Source: Candidatus Peregrinibacteria bacterium | GTDB taxonomy: Bacteria > Patescibacteriota > Gracilibacteria > UBA1369 > PNNO01 | NCBI GenBank assembly: GCA_030595015.1 | Contig: JAUVDZ010000001.1 | Location: forward strand, 1 to 28,439 | Reading direction: 5' to 3' | DNA: 28,439 nt | Part shown: positions 6,492 through 15,141 of the stretch, piece after piece | Layout of the letters: each line of letters starts with the position of its first letter | Position numbering within the stretch: position 1 is the stretch's first letter | Made by a program: the position numbers and the translations under genes | Notes under the pieces: generated by a model | What the model saw: the letters and a program-made list of their open reading frames with translations, nothing else | Told to the model about the DNA's origin: nothing | The model's database searches: none

Positions 6492-7556
6492 TTACAGATA
6501 CTTTCCTTCCTCTTTTAACTTTTCAACTACTTTTTTAACATCTTGTGAGCGGTTTTTTGCGCAAATTAGAAGTGCATCTTCAGTATCAACTACTACAATG
6601 TCATCTAAACCGATTGTTGCGATTATTTTATTTGGATTGTCTGTTCTAATTACTGAACCTTTTGTGTCGATGCCGATGTGTTTACGGTGCATTACATTTT
6701 CTGTTGATTCCGGAGCTAATTCATCATGGATTGATTCCCACGTACCAACATCGCTCCATCCAAAATCAGCTGGGATTATTTTAACTTCATCAGTTGAAAC
6801 TTTCTCCATTATTGCGTAGTCAATTGAGATTTTTTCGCATGCACTATAGTGTTCGCGGACTTTTGCGTTTTCTTCTTTTGTGCCGATTGAATCTTTAATT
6901 TTCATTAATTTATCGTATGTATCAGGTACATGTTTTTGATATTTTTCTAAAATTGTATCGATTCTCCAAACATACATTCCTGTGTTCCATAAATAGTCTC
7001 CGCAGTCCATAAACTCTTTTGCTTTTTCGAGATCAGGTTTTTCTGTGAAGCCTTTGAACTCTAAAACATCGTCGTTTATAGCTTCTCCGACTTTTACCCA
7101 ACCTAAGTTAACGTTAGGGAAGCGTGCTTTAACTTCAATTATATTAAGAGAGCGCTCGTCGCGAGCTACTTTTTCAGCTAATTCTAGTTTTTCACGGAAT
7201 TGTTGATTGTCTTTCACTAAATGATCAGCATATATAATAGACATCACTTCATCAGGGTCGGCATCAAGGCTTAAGCGCATTGCAGCGTAGCCAATACACG
7301 TTGCTGTGTCTCTAAGAGCAGGTTCCAAAATTATATGATCGTGTGAGATATTAGGAAGTTGTTGAACAATATCATCAAAAAAGTTTTCGTTTGTAGCAAT
7401 ATATATGTTTTCATCGCCAAGATACTTAACTCTTTCATAAGTTTCCTGTAGCATTGTTAAGTCACTTGTGAGTTTTTGGAATTGTTTAGGTCTTTCTCTC
7501 CGGCTTAAAGGCCAGAGTCGTGTTCCTGTGCCACCTGCTAATATTACAGCTTTCAT
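6492..7556 (-). CDS. manC: Mannose-1-phosphate guanylyltransferase
   Basis: A 354-residue cytosolic nucleotidyltransferase that makes GDP-mannose from mannose-1-phosphate and GTP for glycan synthesis. Family motifs are complete: MKAVILAGGTGTRLWPLSR (nucleotide-binding loop), ERPKQF, EPALRDTATCIGYAA, IYADHLV, FTEKPD, YLWNTGMYVW, ISIDYAIMEK and DFGWSDVGTWES. The length equals the catalytic domain alone; the isomerase domain often fused to it is the separate cupin gene downstream. The start codon overlaps the gpmI stop (ATGA, 7553-7556), showing cotranscription and probable translational coupling with gpmI. Confidence 0.94.
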   Translation of the reverse strand: MKAVILAGGTGTRLWPLSRRERPKQFQKLTSDLTMLQETYERVKYLGDENIYIATNENFFDDIVQQLPNISHDHIILEPALRDTATCIGYAAMRLSLDADPDEVMSIIYADHLVKDNQQFREKLELAEKVARDERSLNIIEVKARFPNVNLGWVKVGEAINDDVLEFKGFTEKPDLEKAKEFMDCGDYLWNTGMYVWRIDTILEKYQKHVPDTYDKLMKIKDSIGTKEENAKVREHYSACEKISIDYAIMEKVSTDEVKIIPADFGWSDVGTWESIHDELAPESTENVMHRKHIGIDTKGSVIRTDNPNKIIATIGLDDIVVVDTEDALLICAKNRSQDVKKVVEKLKEEGKYL

Positions 7557-9043
7557 TTCTTAATAATTAATGATTTATCCCAGTCTTTTGGCGGTTTTAT
7601 CCCGAGGAGATCCAGTATAGTCGGAGCAATGTTAGAAAGTCCACCCTTTTTACGTAGTTTTGCCTTTTTATATTCATTTGAACAAAGCATGAATACAACA
7701 GGATTCAATGTGTGACTCGGACACTCTTCTCCATTTTTTTCATAAATCATATAATCTGCGTTTCCATGATCTGCAGTTACAAGCACGTGATATCCTTTAG
7801 TCATAGCCGCAGGAACGACTTTGGTTAGACATTCATCAAGAGTTTGGATAGCCTTTATTGTGGCTTTATAATCACCGGAATGACCAACCAGGTCACCATT
7901 TGCAAAGTTCATTGCTATGAATTTGTACTCATTAATTTTTATATCTTTTAAAAATTCTGTTGTGATTTTTTTTGCACTCATTTCTGGTTTCGAAGCGTAT
8001 GATTTTACTTTCGCACTTGGCACAAGAATTCTCTTTTCATTTTTATATGCTTTCTTATCTTGTGAATTAAAAAAGAAAGTTACGTGTGCATATTTTTCTG
8101 TTTCAGCGATTCTTAATTGTTTATAATTTTTCTTTGAAAGAATTGTTCCAAGATTTGTTTTAAGTTTTGGAGCAGGGAATGCAACCTTTGCTTTTTCTGA
8201 ATAAGGCCCAAAACAACAAAAATAGGGCTTGATTCCTTTCATAAACTTTTCAGTAAGCTGAGATGCTCTATCGGTCCTGTAGTTGAAGAAAATCACACTA
8301 TCTTTTTTGGTGATTTTTCCATTTTTATCCAAAACCACCGGTTCAATATAGTAATCTGACTCAATATTTTTTTTGTACTGATTTTTCAAAGCTTGTATTG
8401 GATCATCTTCAAAATGGCCTTTCATTTTAGTTAATAAATCATATGCTTTTTTTGTACGATTCCAATTTGTATCTCGGTCCATTGCAAAATATCTTCCAAC
8501 CATTGTTGCAATTTTTCCAACTCCAATTGCAGCTATTTCTTTTTGAACTCTTTTGATAAATTTATCACCTGAACGCTCCGGAACATCACGACCATCCATA
8601 AACATGTGAATATAAACTTCTTTAATTTTATGTTTTTTAGCGAGTTTTAATAAAGTGAATAGGTGATTGTAATTTGAATGAAGGCCTGCGTCAGAAATCA
8701 TTCCCATTAAATGTAGCTTACTTCCTTTCTTCTTGGCATTTTTAAATGCACCTTCGACTTCTTTGATTTTATCTAGTTTATTGTTTTTGATAACCTGATC
8801 AATTGTTTTCATTGCTCCTAAAACGATTTTACCAGCTCCCATTGTGTAATGACCAACTTCAGAGCCTCCTTGAAAGCCTGGAGGTAAGCCTACAGCAGGC
8901 CCATGGGCTCCAAGTAGAGTTTTAGGGTATGTTCGTCTTAATTTATCTATAAAAGGGGTTTTAGCATTAGTAACAGCGTTCCCTTTATACTTTTTGCCCT
9001 CACCATATCCATCTAAAATAATTAATAGAACTTTTTTATCCAT
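7553..9043 (-). CDS. gpmI: 2,3-bisphosphoglycerate-independent phosphoglycerate mutase
   Basis: A 496-residue alkaline-phosphatase-superfamily enzyme interconverting 3- and 2-phosphoglycerate in glycolysis. The N-terminal metal Asp is in LIILDGYG (Asp11). The phosphoserine loop reads GGSEVGHYTMGAG, with the nucleophile at Ser61; most family members have Asn where this one has the second Gly. Further motifs are SDAGLHSNYNHL, DGRDVPERSG, GRYFAMDRDTNW, FFNYRTDRASQL and the metal-binding VTADHGNADYM. The length is normal (about 500). The start overlaps the prepilin peptidase stop by one base (TAATG), and the 3' end overlaps manC. It is placed with glycolytic pyk in the same direction further upstream. 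Confidence 0.94.
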   Translation of the reverse strand: MDKKVLLIILDGYGEGKKYKGNAVTNAKTPFIDKLRRTYPKTLLGAHGPAVGLPPGFQGGSEVGHYTMGAGKIVLGAMKTIDQVIKNNKLDKIKEVEGAFKNAKKKGSKLHLMGMISDAGLHSNYNHLFTLLKLAKKHKIKEVYIHMFMDGRDVPERSGDKFIKRVQKEIAAIGVGKIATMVGRYFAMDRDTNWNRTKKAYDLLTKMKGHFEDDPIQALKNQYKKNIESDYYIEPVVLDKNGKITKKDSVIFFNYRTDRASQLTEKFMKGIKPYFCCFGPYSEKAKVAFPAPKLKTNLGTILSKKNYKQLRIAETEKYAHVTFFFNSQDKKAYKNEKRILVPSAKVKSYASKPEMSAKKITTEFLKDIKINEYKFIAMNFANGDLVGHSGDYKATIKAIQTLDECLTKVVPAAMTKGYHVLVTADHGNADYMIYEKNGEECPSHTLNPVVFMLCSNEYKKAKLRKKGGLSNIAPTILDLLGIKPPKDWDKSLIIKK

Positions 9044-9846
9044 TAGAAAATTGAGTTTAAATAAATGTCGAGAATTAAGTCACCGAACAATAAAGTAACA
9101 AAAGTACCGATTACTAAAAACGGTGCAAAAGGTATTTGCGACTTTGGTGTGACTTTTTTTAAAGCTAATAAAGCTATGCTAATAATAGAACCAATAATGT
9201 AACTTATCAAAACAGCTAGTATTAAAAGCTGCCATCCAAACAATAATCCCATCAGGATCCCAACCTGAACATCGCCTGCACCAAGCCATTTTTCTTTGCT
9301 TATCCATACTTGTGCTCCAAAAAACAAACCTCCTAAAGCTCCGCCAATTACCATGCTTTGCAATCCTGGTTCAGGTAGAAATAATCCAACCACAAATATT
9401 AAAAGAATTGTTGGGAGTGTAAAAATTTCAGGGATTTCTAAATGTTTTGTGTCATAAAAAAGAATTCCAATCAGAATCCATCCTACAAAAACAAAGTATA
9501 TAAATTTTAAAAGTAGAATAAAATCAAAAAATATTATTGCATCAAAATTGAAAGTAAAAAATGGATAAACGAGATAAAAAGAAACAAATAAAAGTCCACA
9601 TACTAATTCTAATAAAAGATAACTGATGTGGATGGGTTTTTTGCAATGAGCACACTTGCCTAAATGCATTAAATAGCTAACTACAGGTATTAAGTCTGAC
9701 CATTTTAAATGTTTATGACAGTATAGGCATTCTGATTTTCCAAAGAAAATCCCTTTTTTTTCTTTATGAAGTCGATAAATAACTACGCTTAAAAAACTTC
9801 CGAATGCTGCCCCGATAATGAAGAGTACAATAATTGGAAGTATCAT
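9043..9846 (-). CDS. pilD: Type IV prepilin peptidase / N-methyltransferase (A24 family)
   Basis: A 267-residue polytopic membrane protein that cleaves and usually N-methylates type IV pilin-like precursors. The N-terminal segment has FGSFLSVVIYRL, then two CxxC pairs (Cys40/43 and Cys65/68) typical of the zinc-binding methylase domain. The aspartic protease signature is present: YDTKHLEIPE (Asp132) and GAGDVQVGILMG (Asp192), plus IPFAPFLVIG near the end. About seven to eight hydrophobic segments are visible. It implies a type IV pilus or competence system elsewhere in the genome. It is sandwiched between a TPR gene (3-nt gap) and gpmI (1-base overlap). No pilin gene is in the window. Confidence 0.93.
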   Translation of the reverse strand: MILPIIVLFIIGAAFGSFLSVVIYRLHKEKKGIFFGKSECLYCHKHLKWSDLIPVVSYLMHLGKCAHCKKPIHISYLLLELVCGLLFVSFYLVYPFFTFNFDAIIFFDFILLLKFIYFVFVGWILIGILFYDTKHLEIPEIFTLPTILLIFVVGLFLPEPGLQSMVIGGALGGLFFGAQVWISKEKWLGAGDVQVGILMGLLFGWQLLILAVLISYIIGSIISIALLALKKVTPKSQIPFAPFLVIGTFVTLLFGDLILDIYLNSIF

Positions 9847-9849
9847 ATT

Positions 9850-11274
9850 TTAGTTTAAAATATTAGCAAGTAATTCATTATATCTTTCTGCTGCAAGTTT
9901 ACCAACAGCTGATCCATCACCTAACTCATATGCTTTTTTGTACATCTCTCTTGCGCGACTATCATCACCCTGGAGTTCATACATTGTTCCTAAATTTAAG
10001 TAAGGAGCATCAAAAGCATGATCAAATGTTAAAGCTTTTTGTAAGTTTTTTTTTCCGTTAATAAAGTCATTGTTTGAAATTTGTGCCCATCCTAATAAAT
10101 TAAAAGCCATAGGGTTATCAGGATGATTAATGCTCGCGATTTCAGCTAACTCAACCGCTTTTGCGGGATTACTAACTTTATCAATATAAACCCAAATCGG
10201 CCGCACAAAATAATCCAAATCGCTCGCATTCATGCTAATAACTTCTTCATATTTTTCACTCGCTTTTTCATAATCCTCTACTTGAAAATATAGTTCTGCC
10301 AATTTTTGTTCTACATGAATTTTAGGTTCATAATTTAATTTCAAAGCAAGTTCCAATGACTTAATTGCATCTTCCAGTTGATTATTTCCTGCGTAAGCCA
10401 AACCTAAGTAAAATAAAGTCTCTGGTTTATCAGGATCCTGCCTTGCTGCTTCTTCTAACGCATCAACTGCATCCTGATAGCTATTTAACTGAAGATAACT
10501 GTAACCCAAAACAATCCAGGCATCACGATAAGTTCGATCCTCCTTTAAAACCTGCCACAAAAGCTCTTTTGCCATTTGCGGTTGTTCGTTTTGCACCATT
10601 GCACGCGCAACCAAAACTTTTAAATGTTCATGAAGTCCGGCTTGATATGCATCAAATTCATTCATTGCATTAATCATTCTCTGTGTTTTTGCTTTAATAT
10701 CCAGTGATGGATTTTTTTCAGGATCAATAGCGCCATTTAATAAACCACGAGCTCTTTCATACTCTCCAAAATATAAAGCAATCATACCCTGATAATAAAG
10801 AACATCCGGGTAATCAATTGTGATACTGTCTAGTATGGTTTTTGCTTCAGTGAATTGCTCTAAGCCAATATTTGCACGTCCTAAAATTACTTTTGCGTCA
10901 GTATTTGTTTCGTTTTTTTGTAGGATTTTAGTAGCAAGATTTTTTGCCCCTTCATAATTTCCTTCCAAAATTTGAAGTTCACCGATTTCAACTAAAGGTT
11001 CGATTCTGTCTGGCTCTTCTTCACTTGCATTAGTATATGAATCGATTGCAAGAGCGTAAAATCCACTTGTTTTAAATGTATCTCCTTTTTGCATATATTC
11101 TTCATAGGATTTTCGACGTTCTACTTTATCCGGAGTATCTGGGACTTCAACTAAAATAGTTTCTTCAGGTCGGTCTTTTAGAAAATTAATATCTATTACA
11201 TCAAAAACATATAGTGATAAAACTACTAATGTAATTAATAATATGATATTTAGGACGGTAAGTATTCTTCTCAT
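9850..11274 (-). CDS. Membrane-anchored TPR protein
   Basis: A 474-residue protein with an N-terminal membrane anchor at about residues 7-27 followed by a chain of tetratricopeptide repeats to near the C-terminus. The repeats are easy to see, for example AWIVLGYSYLQLNSYQDAVD, TLFYLGLAYAGNNQLEDAIK and APYLNLGTMYELQGDDSRAR. With a short cytosolic N-terminus, the repeat domain would be on the outer face, acting as a protein-interaction scaffold. It may relate to the pilus pathway because the next gene is the prepilin peptidase, 3 nt away; this is inference. The start overlaps the ruvC stop by ATGA (11271-11274). Confidence 0.85.
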   Translation of the reverse strand: MRRILTVLNIILLITLVVLSLYVFDVIDINFLKDRPEETILVEVPDTPDKVERRKSYEEYMQKGDTFKTSGFYALAIDSYTNASEEEPDRIEPLVEIGELQILEGNYEGAKNLATKILQKNETNTDAKVILGRANIGLEQFTEAKTILDSITIDYPDVLYYQGMIALYFGEYERARGLLNGAIDPEKNPSLDIKAKTQRMINAMNEFDAYQAGLHEHLKVLVARAMVQNEQPQMAKELLWQVLKEDRTYRDAWIVLGYSYLQLNSYQDAVDALEEAARQDPDKPETLFYLGLAYAGNNQLEDAIKSLELALKLNYEPKIHVEQKLAELYFQVEDYEKASEKYEEVISMNASDLDYFVRPIWVYIDKVSNPAKAVELAEIASINHPDNPMAFNLLGWAQISNNDFINGKKNLQKALTFDHAFDAPYLNLGTMYELQGDDSRAREMYKKAYELGDGSAVGKLAAERYNELLANILN

Positions 11275-11768
11275 GCGGGAACAGTGTAAAGTGATTGATT
11301 GTTTAAGCAGTGCCCGTGAGTAACTGCTATTGCAAGCGCATCAGCAGCATCATCGGGTTTTGGAATATCTTCTAAATTTAAAAGTATTTGCATCATTTTT
11401 TGAATTTGAGGTTTCTTTGCTTTTCCATCTGAACAAATTGCCTGTTTAATTTGCATTGGATTATAAGAGGCAACTGGAATCTGTTCTTCTGTTATTTTTT
11501 GCATAATTACGCCTCGTGCCTGAGCAACGCTAATTGCAGTTTTAACATTTTTTGAGAAAAATATCTCTTCAACTGCTGCATAGTCAGGTTTAAATTTGCT
11601 AATTATAATTGAAAGATCAAAAGCTATTTCATTGAGTCTTGCGGGAAGTTCTAAATCTTTTGAAGTAGTTATGCAACCGTATGTAATCATTTTAAAACCA
11701 TTAGGTCCTTCTTCTACTACGCCATATCCAGTTGTTGCAGTACCAGGATCGATACCTAAAATACGCAT
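11271..11768 (-). CDS. ruvC: Holliday junction resolvase RuvC
   Basis: A 165-residue endonuclease that cuts Holliday junctions during recombinational repair, working with RuvAB. The four acidic catalytic residues are in their usual settings: Asp7 in MRILGIDPGTATTGYG, Glu67 in AAVEEIFFSKN, and Asp140 and Asp143 in DDAADALAIAVTHGH. FSKNVKTAISVAQARG and the DNA-binding region before KPQIQKMM are also typical. Length is slightly short of the usual ~173. RuvA is encoded separately at 22586-23152 and ruvB is not in the window. It lies 36 nt downstream of pyk and overlaps the TPR gene. Confidence 0.95.
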   Translation of the reverse strand: MRILGIDPGTATTGYGVVEEGPNGFKMITYGCITTSKDLELPARLNEIAFDLSIIISKFKPDYAAVEEIFFSKNVKTAISVAQARGVIMQKITEEQIPVASYNPMQIKQAICSDGKAKKPQIQKMMQILLNLEDIPKPDDAADALAIAVTHGHCLNNQSLYTVPA

Positions 11769-11804
11769 AAAATAAAAAGTGTTACATACCTTCCTATTTT
11801 ACTT

Positions 11805-13178
11805 TTATAAAGTCGTTGATACAATATGATTTTGCTTATTTCCAGTGTATAAAATAGCAACTTTCTTACCTTTTTCTCTCGGAAGCAGCTTTTTTATATC
11901 TTTAAGGTAATTTTTCTTTGTAACTTTTCCAACCACAATATCATTTATTCCCCATAATAGAGCCAATTGATTTGCAGTCTTTTTTGAATTGGTAATTACG
12001 ATAGTTGGAACGTAACATCTGTGTTTTGAAACATAACGAGCTTGTTTGTCATCATCAGTAACAACAATTATTCGATCAGCCTTGGTTTTTTCAGCGATTT
12101 TACAAATTTCAAGACCCAAAGCATCCAATAAAACTTCTTTATTATGAATCTGCCTCACTGGCAGCAAGTGATCATATTTTTTTAATTCAGCTTCAACCAG
12201 AGTCGCAACTTTTGCAAACATCTGCACAGCTTTAATAGGATATTTGCCAACAGCAGTTTCATTTGAAAGCATAATTCCATCTGAATGATCATAAATTGAA
12301 TTCGCAATATCACTAACTTCAGCTCTGGAAGGCGTAGGATTATTAACCATTGAAGCAAGCATTTGAGTGGCTGTAATAACAGGCTTTCCAGCTAGATTAC
12401 AAAGCCGAATTATTTCTTTTTGAACAATCGGAACCCTCTCAGGACCAATCTCCATCGCTAAATCACCACGCGCAACCATCAAAGCATCTGAAGCCTCAAT
12501 TATCTCTTTTAAATTCTCAACAGCCTCACTTCTTTCAATTTTTGCAATAATTTTCACGTTTTGACCTTCTAATAGTTTTCGTAAATTGTGAATATCCTTT
12601 GCTTCTGTTACAAAACTCAAAGCGACATAATCAATATTTTGAGTTAATCCAAATTTGAGATCCTTTTTATCTTTCGCAGTGATAGGGGATATTGAGATAG
12701 TCGCGTTAGGAACGTTAATCCCTTTATTTGCACGAATCACACCTGAATTCAAAACTTTACAATGAATATCTTTTTTAGCCTTTCGCACTACTTTAAGCTC
12801 AATCAATCCATCATCAATAAGTAAGAGAGAACCTTTTTTAACGTCTTTATAAAGGCCTTTATATTGAACCGGTATTTTATTATCGGATTTAGGCCCACAA
12901 GTTAAAATAATCTCTTTGCCCTTTGTGACTTTTGTATCATCAATTTTTCCAACTCGAATTTTAGGACCCTGAAGATCCTGCATAATAGCCAGAGGAACGC
13001 CAACTTTCTTAGCTGCAGCTCTAATTCTTTTAATTAAAAGCGCATGATTATCATAAGATCCATGCGAAAAGTTAAGTCTAGCAACATCCATTCCAGCTTT
13101 CATCAGCTTTTGCAATATTTCCGGCGATTCTGATGCCGGACCAAGCGTACAAACAAATTTTGTATTATGAGCTCTCAT
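11805..13178 (-). CDS. pyk: Pyruvate kinase
   Basis: A 457-residue enzyme transferring phosphate from phosphoenolpyruvate to ADP in the last step of glycolysis. Clear motifs are TKFVCTLGPASESPEIL, MDVARLNFSHGSYDNH, IMQDLQGPKIRVG, IIAKIERSEAVENL (catalytic lysine segment), MVARGDLAMEIGPERVPIVQ, KPVITATQMLASMVNNPTPS and SRAEVSDIANSI. The C-terminal regulatory-type domain is present but compact, and there is no extra PEP-utiliser domain. Two usually conserved glycines are changed (RGDLA and LSNETA), which need not impair catalysis. It has a probable promoter with an extended -10 just upstream and heads the run pyk-ruvC-TPR-pilD-gpmI-manC. Confidence 0.95.
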   Translation of the reverse strand: MRAHNTKFVCTLGPASESPEILQKLMKAGMDVARLNFSHGSYDNHALLIKRIRAAAKKVGVPLAIMQDLQGPKIRVGKIDDTKVTKGKEIILTCGPKSDNKIPVQYKGLYKDVKKGSLLLIDDGLIELKVVRKAKKDIHCKVLNSGVIRANKGINVPNATISISPITAKDKKDLKFGLTQNIDYVALSFVTEAKDIHNLRKLLEGQNVKIIAKIERSEAVENLKEIIEASDALMVARGDLAMEIGPERVPIVQKEIIRLCNLAGKPVITATQMLASMVNNPTPSRAEVSDIANSIYDHSDGIMLSNETAVGKYPIKAVQMFAKVATLVEAELKKYDHLLPVRQIHNKEVLLDALGLEICKIAEKTKADRIIVVTDDDKQARYVSKHRCYVPTIVITNSKKTANQLALLWGINDIVVGKVTKKNYLKDIKKLLPREKGKKVAILYTGNKQNHIVSTTL

Positions 13179-13194
13179 AAAACGAGTTTAATTT

Positions 13195-13218
13195 CCCTCT
13201 ATTATACCAGAAAGAGGG
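13195..13218 (-). promoter_or_regulatory. Extended -10 promoter of pyk inside a small hairpin
   Basis: TGGTATAAT (13209-13201, minus strand) is an extended -10 element; predicted +1 is near 13194, 16 nt before the pyk ATG. No good -35 is seen. The -10 lies in the loop of a 6-bp inverted repeat, CCCTCT (13195-13200) and AGAGGG (13213-13218), which may also serve as a weak stop signal behind the upstream permease gene. Confidence 0.55.
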
Positions 13219-13226
13219 GATTTATG

Positions 13227-14432
13227 CTATTCACTTCTTAGTGCATCAACGGGGTCAAGTCTACTTGCTTTTAATGCAGGATAAAAACCAAAGAATATTC
13301 CAACAATAACAGAGAAAGAGAATGCAATTACAACCCCTAATACTGAGGCAACGACGGTCATATTTGCAAATTTTTCTACTAAAGGTAAAATCGCTTGTCC
13401 GACGCCAATTCCTATGACGCCACCAATAATTGAAAGTATAATTGATTCAAGTAAAAATTGCATAAGTATATCACTTTGTTTTCCTCCAATTGCTTTTGCG
13501 ACTCCAATTTCTTTTGTTCTCTCTGCAACAGTAACAAACATTACGTTCATTATTCCAACACCTGATACTAGCAATACAATTGCAGCGACTGAGGTTAGCA
13601 ATATTGTCATGGTTGAAGCAGTACTTTGAGCTGCTCCGATTATACTACCTGCATTTAATAACCTGAAATCATCATCTTTATCTGCTTTAAGATTATGCGC
13701 TTCTCTTAATATTAAACCTAGTTCTTCAAAAGCAAGATCTATCACGTCAAGATTATCTGCTAACACTGTAAGCATAATTCGAGTACCAGTACCTAGAATG
13801 CTTTTTTCTGCTGTTGAATAAGGGATGTAAATTGAATCATCATATGAAAGGAATTGGCCCATTGTTGTTCCTGTTTCTTCTAAAGTACCAATTACTTCAA
13901 GAGTTTTAGCTCCAACATTAATTGTTTCCCCGATTGCAGATTCCGGATCTCCATCAAATAATTCTTCTACAATTGTACTTCCAAGTACTGCAACTCTTGC
14001 TCTATTATCGTTATCTTCTTCAGTATAAAGTTCGCCAATAACTAAATTTAGATTTGAAATTTCAAATTGATTTGGCAAGGCTCCAAATATTGTAAATTGA
14101 TTTGATGCTCTACCGTAAGAAACTTGCATATCTCCGCTAACAGCAGCAGTTGCAGTGTCGATATATTGTTCATTTGACATAATAGTATTAACATCTTCAG
14201 CACTGATTTTAGAAGCTGTTGTGACACTTTGTCCTCTGCTTTCTAATACAATAATTGATGTAACACTTAAATTTTTATATTGGTCTGCAACATCTTGCTG
14301 AGCACCTGCACCGATACCCACTACTGCAATAACTGTTGAAACTCCGATTATAATTCCAAGCATTGATAGCAAAGTCCTAATTTTGTTGGCCAATAGAGCT
14401 TCAATGGCCATTCTTAACATTTCAAAACTCAT
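13227..14432 (-). CDS. MacB-like ABC transporter permease
   Basis: A 401-residue membrane protein of the MacB/FtsX type. TM1 lies at about residues 17-40 (RTLLSMLGIIIGVSTVIAVV). A large extracytoplasmic domain of about 230 residues follows. Three C-terminal helices include VSGVGIMNVMFVTVAERTKE and IGVAKAIGGKQSDILMQFLL, the typical FtsX-family coupling region, and it ends FYPALKASRLDPVDALRSE, the usual family ending. Such permeases act as mechanotransmission transporters that drive substrate export through an adaptor. The start overlaps the ATPase stop by ATGA, and the order adaptor-ATPase-permease is that of MacAB-like systems. The substrate cannot be told. Confidence 0.92.
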   Translation of the reverse strand: MSFEMLRMAIEALLANKIRTLLSMLGIIIGVSTVIAVVGIGAGAQQDVADQYKNLSVTSIIVLESRGQSVTTASKISAEDVNTIMSNEQYIDTATAAVSGDMQVSYGRASNQFTIFGALPNQFEISNLNLVIGELYTEEDNDNRARVAVLGSTIVEELFDGDPESAIGETINVGAKTLEVIGTLEETGTTMGQFLSYDDSIYIPYSTAEKSILGTGTRIMLTVLADNLDVIDLAFEELGLILREAHNLKADKDDDFRLLNAGSIIGAAQSTASTMTILLTSVAAIVLLVSGVGIMNVMFVTVAERTKEIGVAKAIGGKQSDILMQFLLESIILSIIGGVIGIGVGQAILPLVEKFANMTVVASVLGVVIAFSFSVIVGIFFGFYPALKASRLDPVDALRSE

Positions 14433-15136
14433 AATTTGGGTAGTTTATAGTCCTGATCAATTATTTGACCATCTCTTAAAAATATAATTCTGTCTCCATA
14501 TGTGGCGATAGCTGGTTCATGTGTAACCATAATTATTGTTTTTCCTTTCTCATTTAAATCTTTAAAAATTTTCATTACTTCTTTACCAGATTTTGTATCT
14601 AATGCTCCAGTTGGCTCATCAGCTAAAATTATTTCAGGATCGTTTACTAATGATCGTGCAATTGCAACACGTTGTTGTTGGCCACCTGATAGTTCAGTAG
14701 GCTTATGATGAATCCTGTCTTCAAGTCCTAGACTTTTTAGAATTTTAGCTGCATTTTCTTCACGTTCATGTTTTGGCGAACCTGCATATAACGCAGGAAG
14801 TGCAACATTTTTTAATGCTGTTGATTTTGAAAGTAAATTGAATTGTTGAAAAACAAATCCAATTAATTTATTTCTAATAAAAGCTAAAGTGTAGTCATCA
14901 CGTACAGTGCCAATATTTTCACCTTTCATATGATAACTACCACTTGTTAAAGGATGAAGGCATCCAAGTATGTTTAGTAAAGTAGATTTCCCTCCACCAC
15001 TTTCACCCATTATTACTAAAAATTCACCTTTATTAACAGTAAGATCTAATCCTTTTAAAATAGGGACTTCAATACCGTTAGATAGGAAGTATGATTTATG
15101 AATATTTTCTAAATGAATTAAGATATTTTCTGGCAT
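14429..15136 (-). CDS. MacB/LolD-type ABC transporter ATP-binding protein
   Basis: A 235-residue cytosolic ATPase powering the adjacent permease. Walker A is GESGGGKSTLLNILG, the Q-loop region is FVFQQFNLLSKSTALKNV, the ABC signature is ELSGGQQQRVAIARSL, Walker B is IILADEPTGALD and the switch histidine is in MVTHEPAIA. This is the LolD/MacB class by the FQQFNLL and PTGALDTKSG features. It overlaps the permease by 4 bases and follows the adaptor gene after 5 nt, giving a tight operon. ATPase and permease are separate chains here, unlike the fused MacB of proteobacteria. Confidence 0.95.
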   Translation of the reverse strand: MPENILIHLENIHKSYFLSNGIEVPILKGLDLTVNKGEFLVIMGESGGGKSTLLNILGCLHPLTSGSYHMKGENIGTVRDDYTLAFIRNKLIGFVFQQFNLLSKSTALKNVALPALYAGSPKHEREENAAKILKSLGLEDRIHHKPTELSGGQQQRVAIARSLVNDPEIILADEPTGALDTKSGKEVMKIFKDLNEKGKTIIMVTHEPAIATYGDRIIFLRDGQIIDQDYKLPKL

Positions 15137-15141
15137 TTTAA

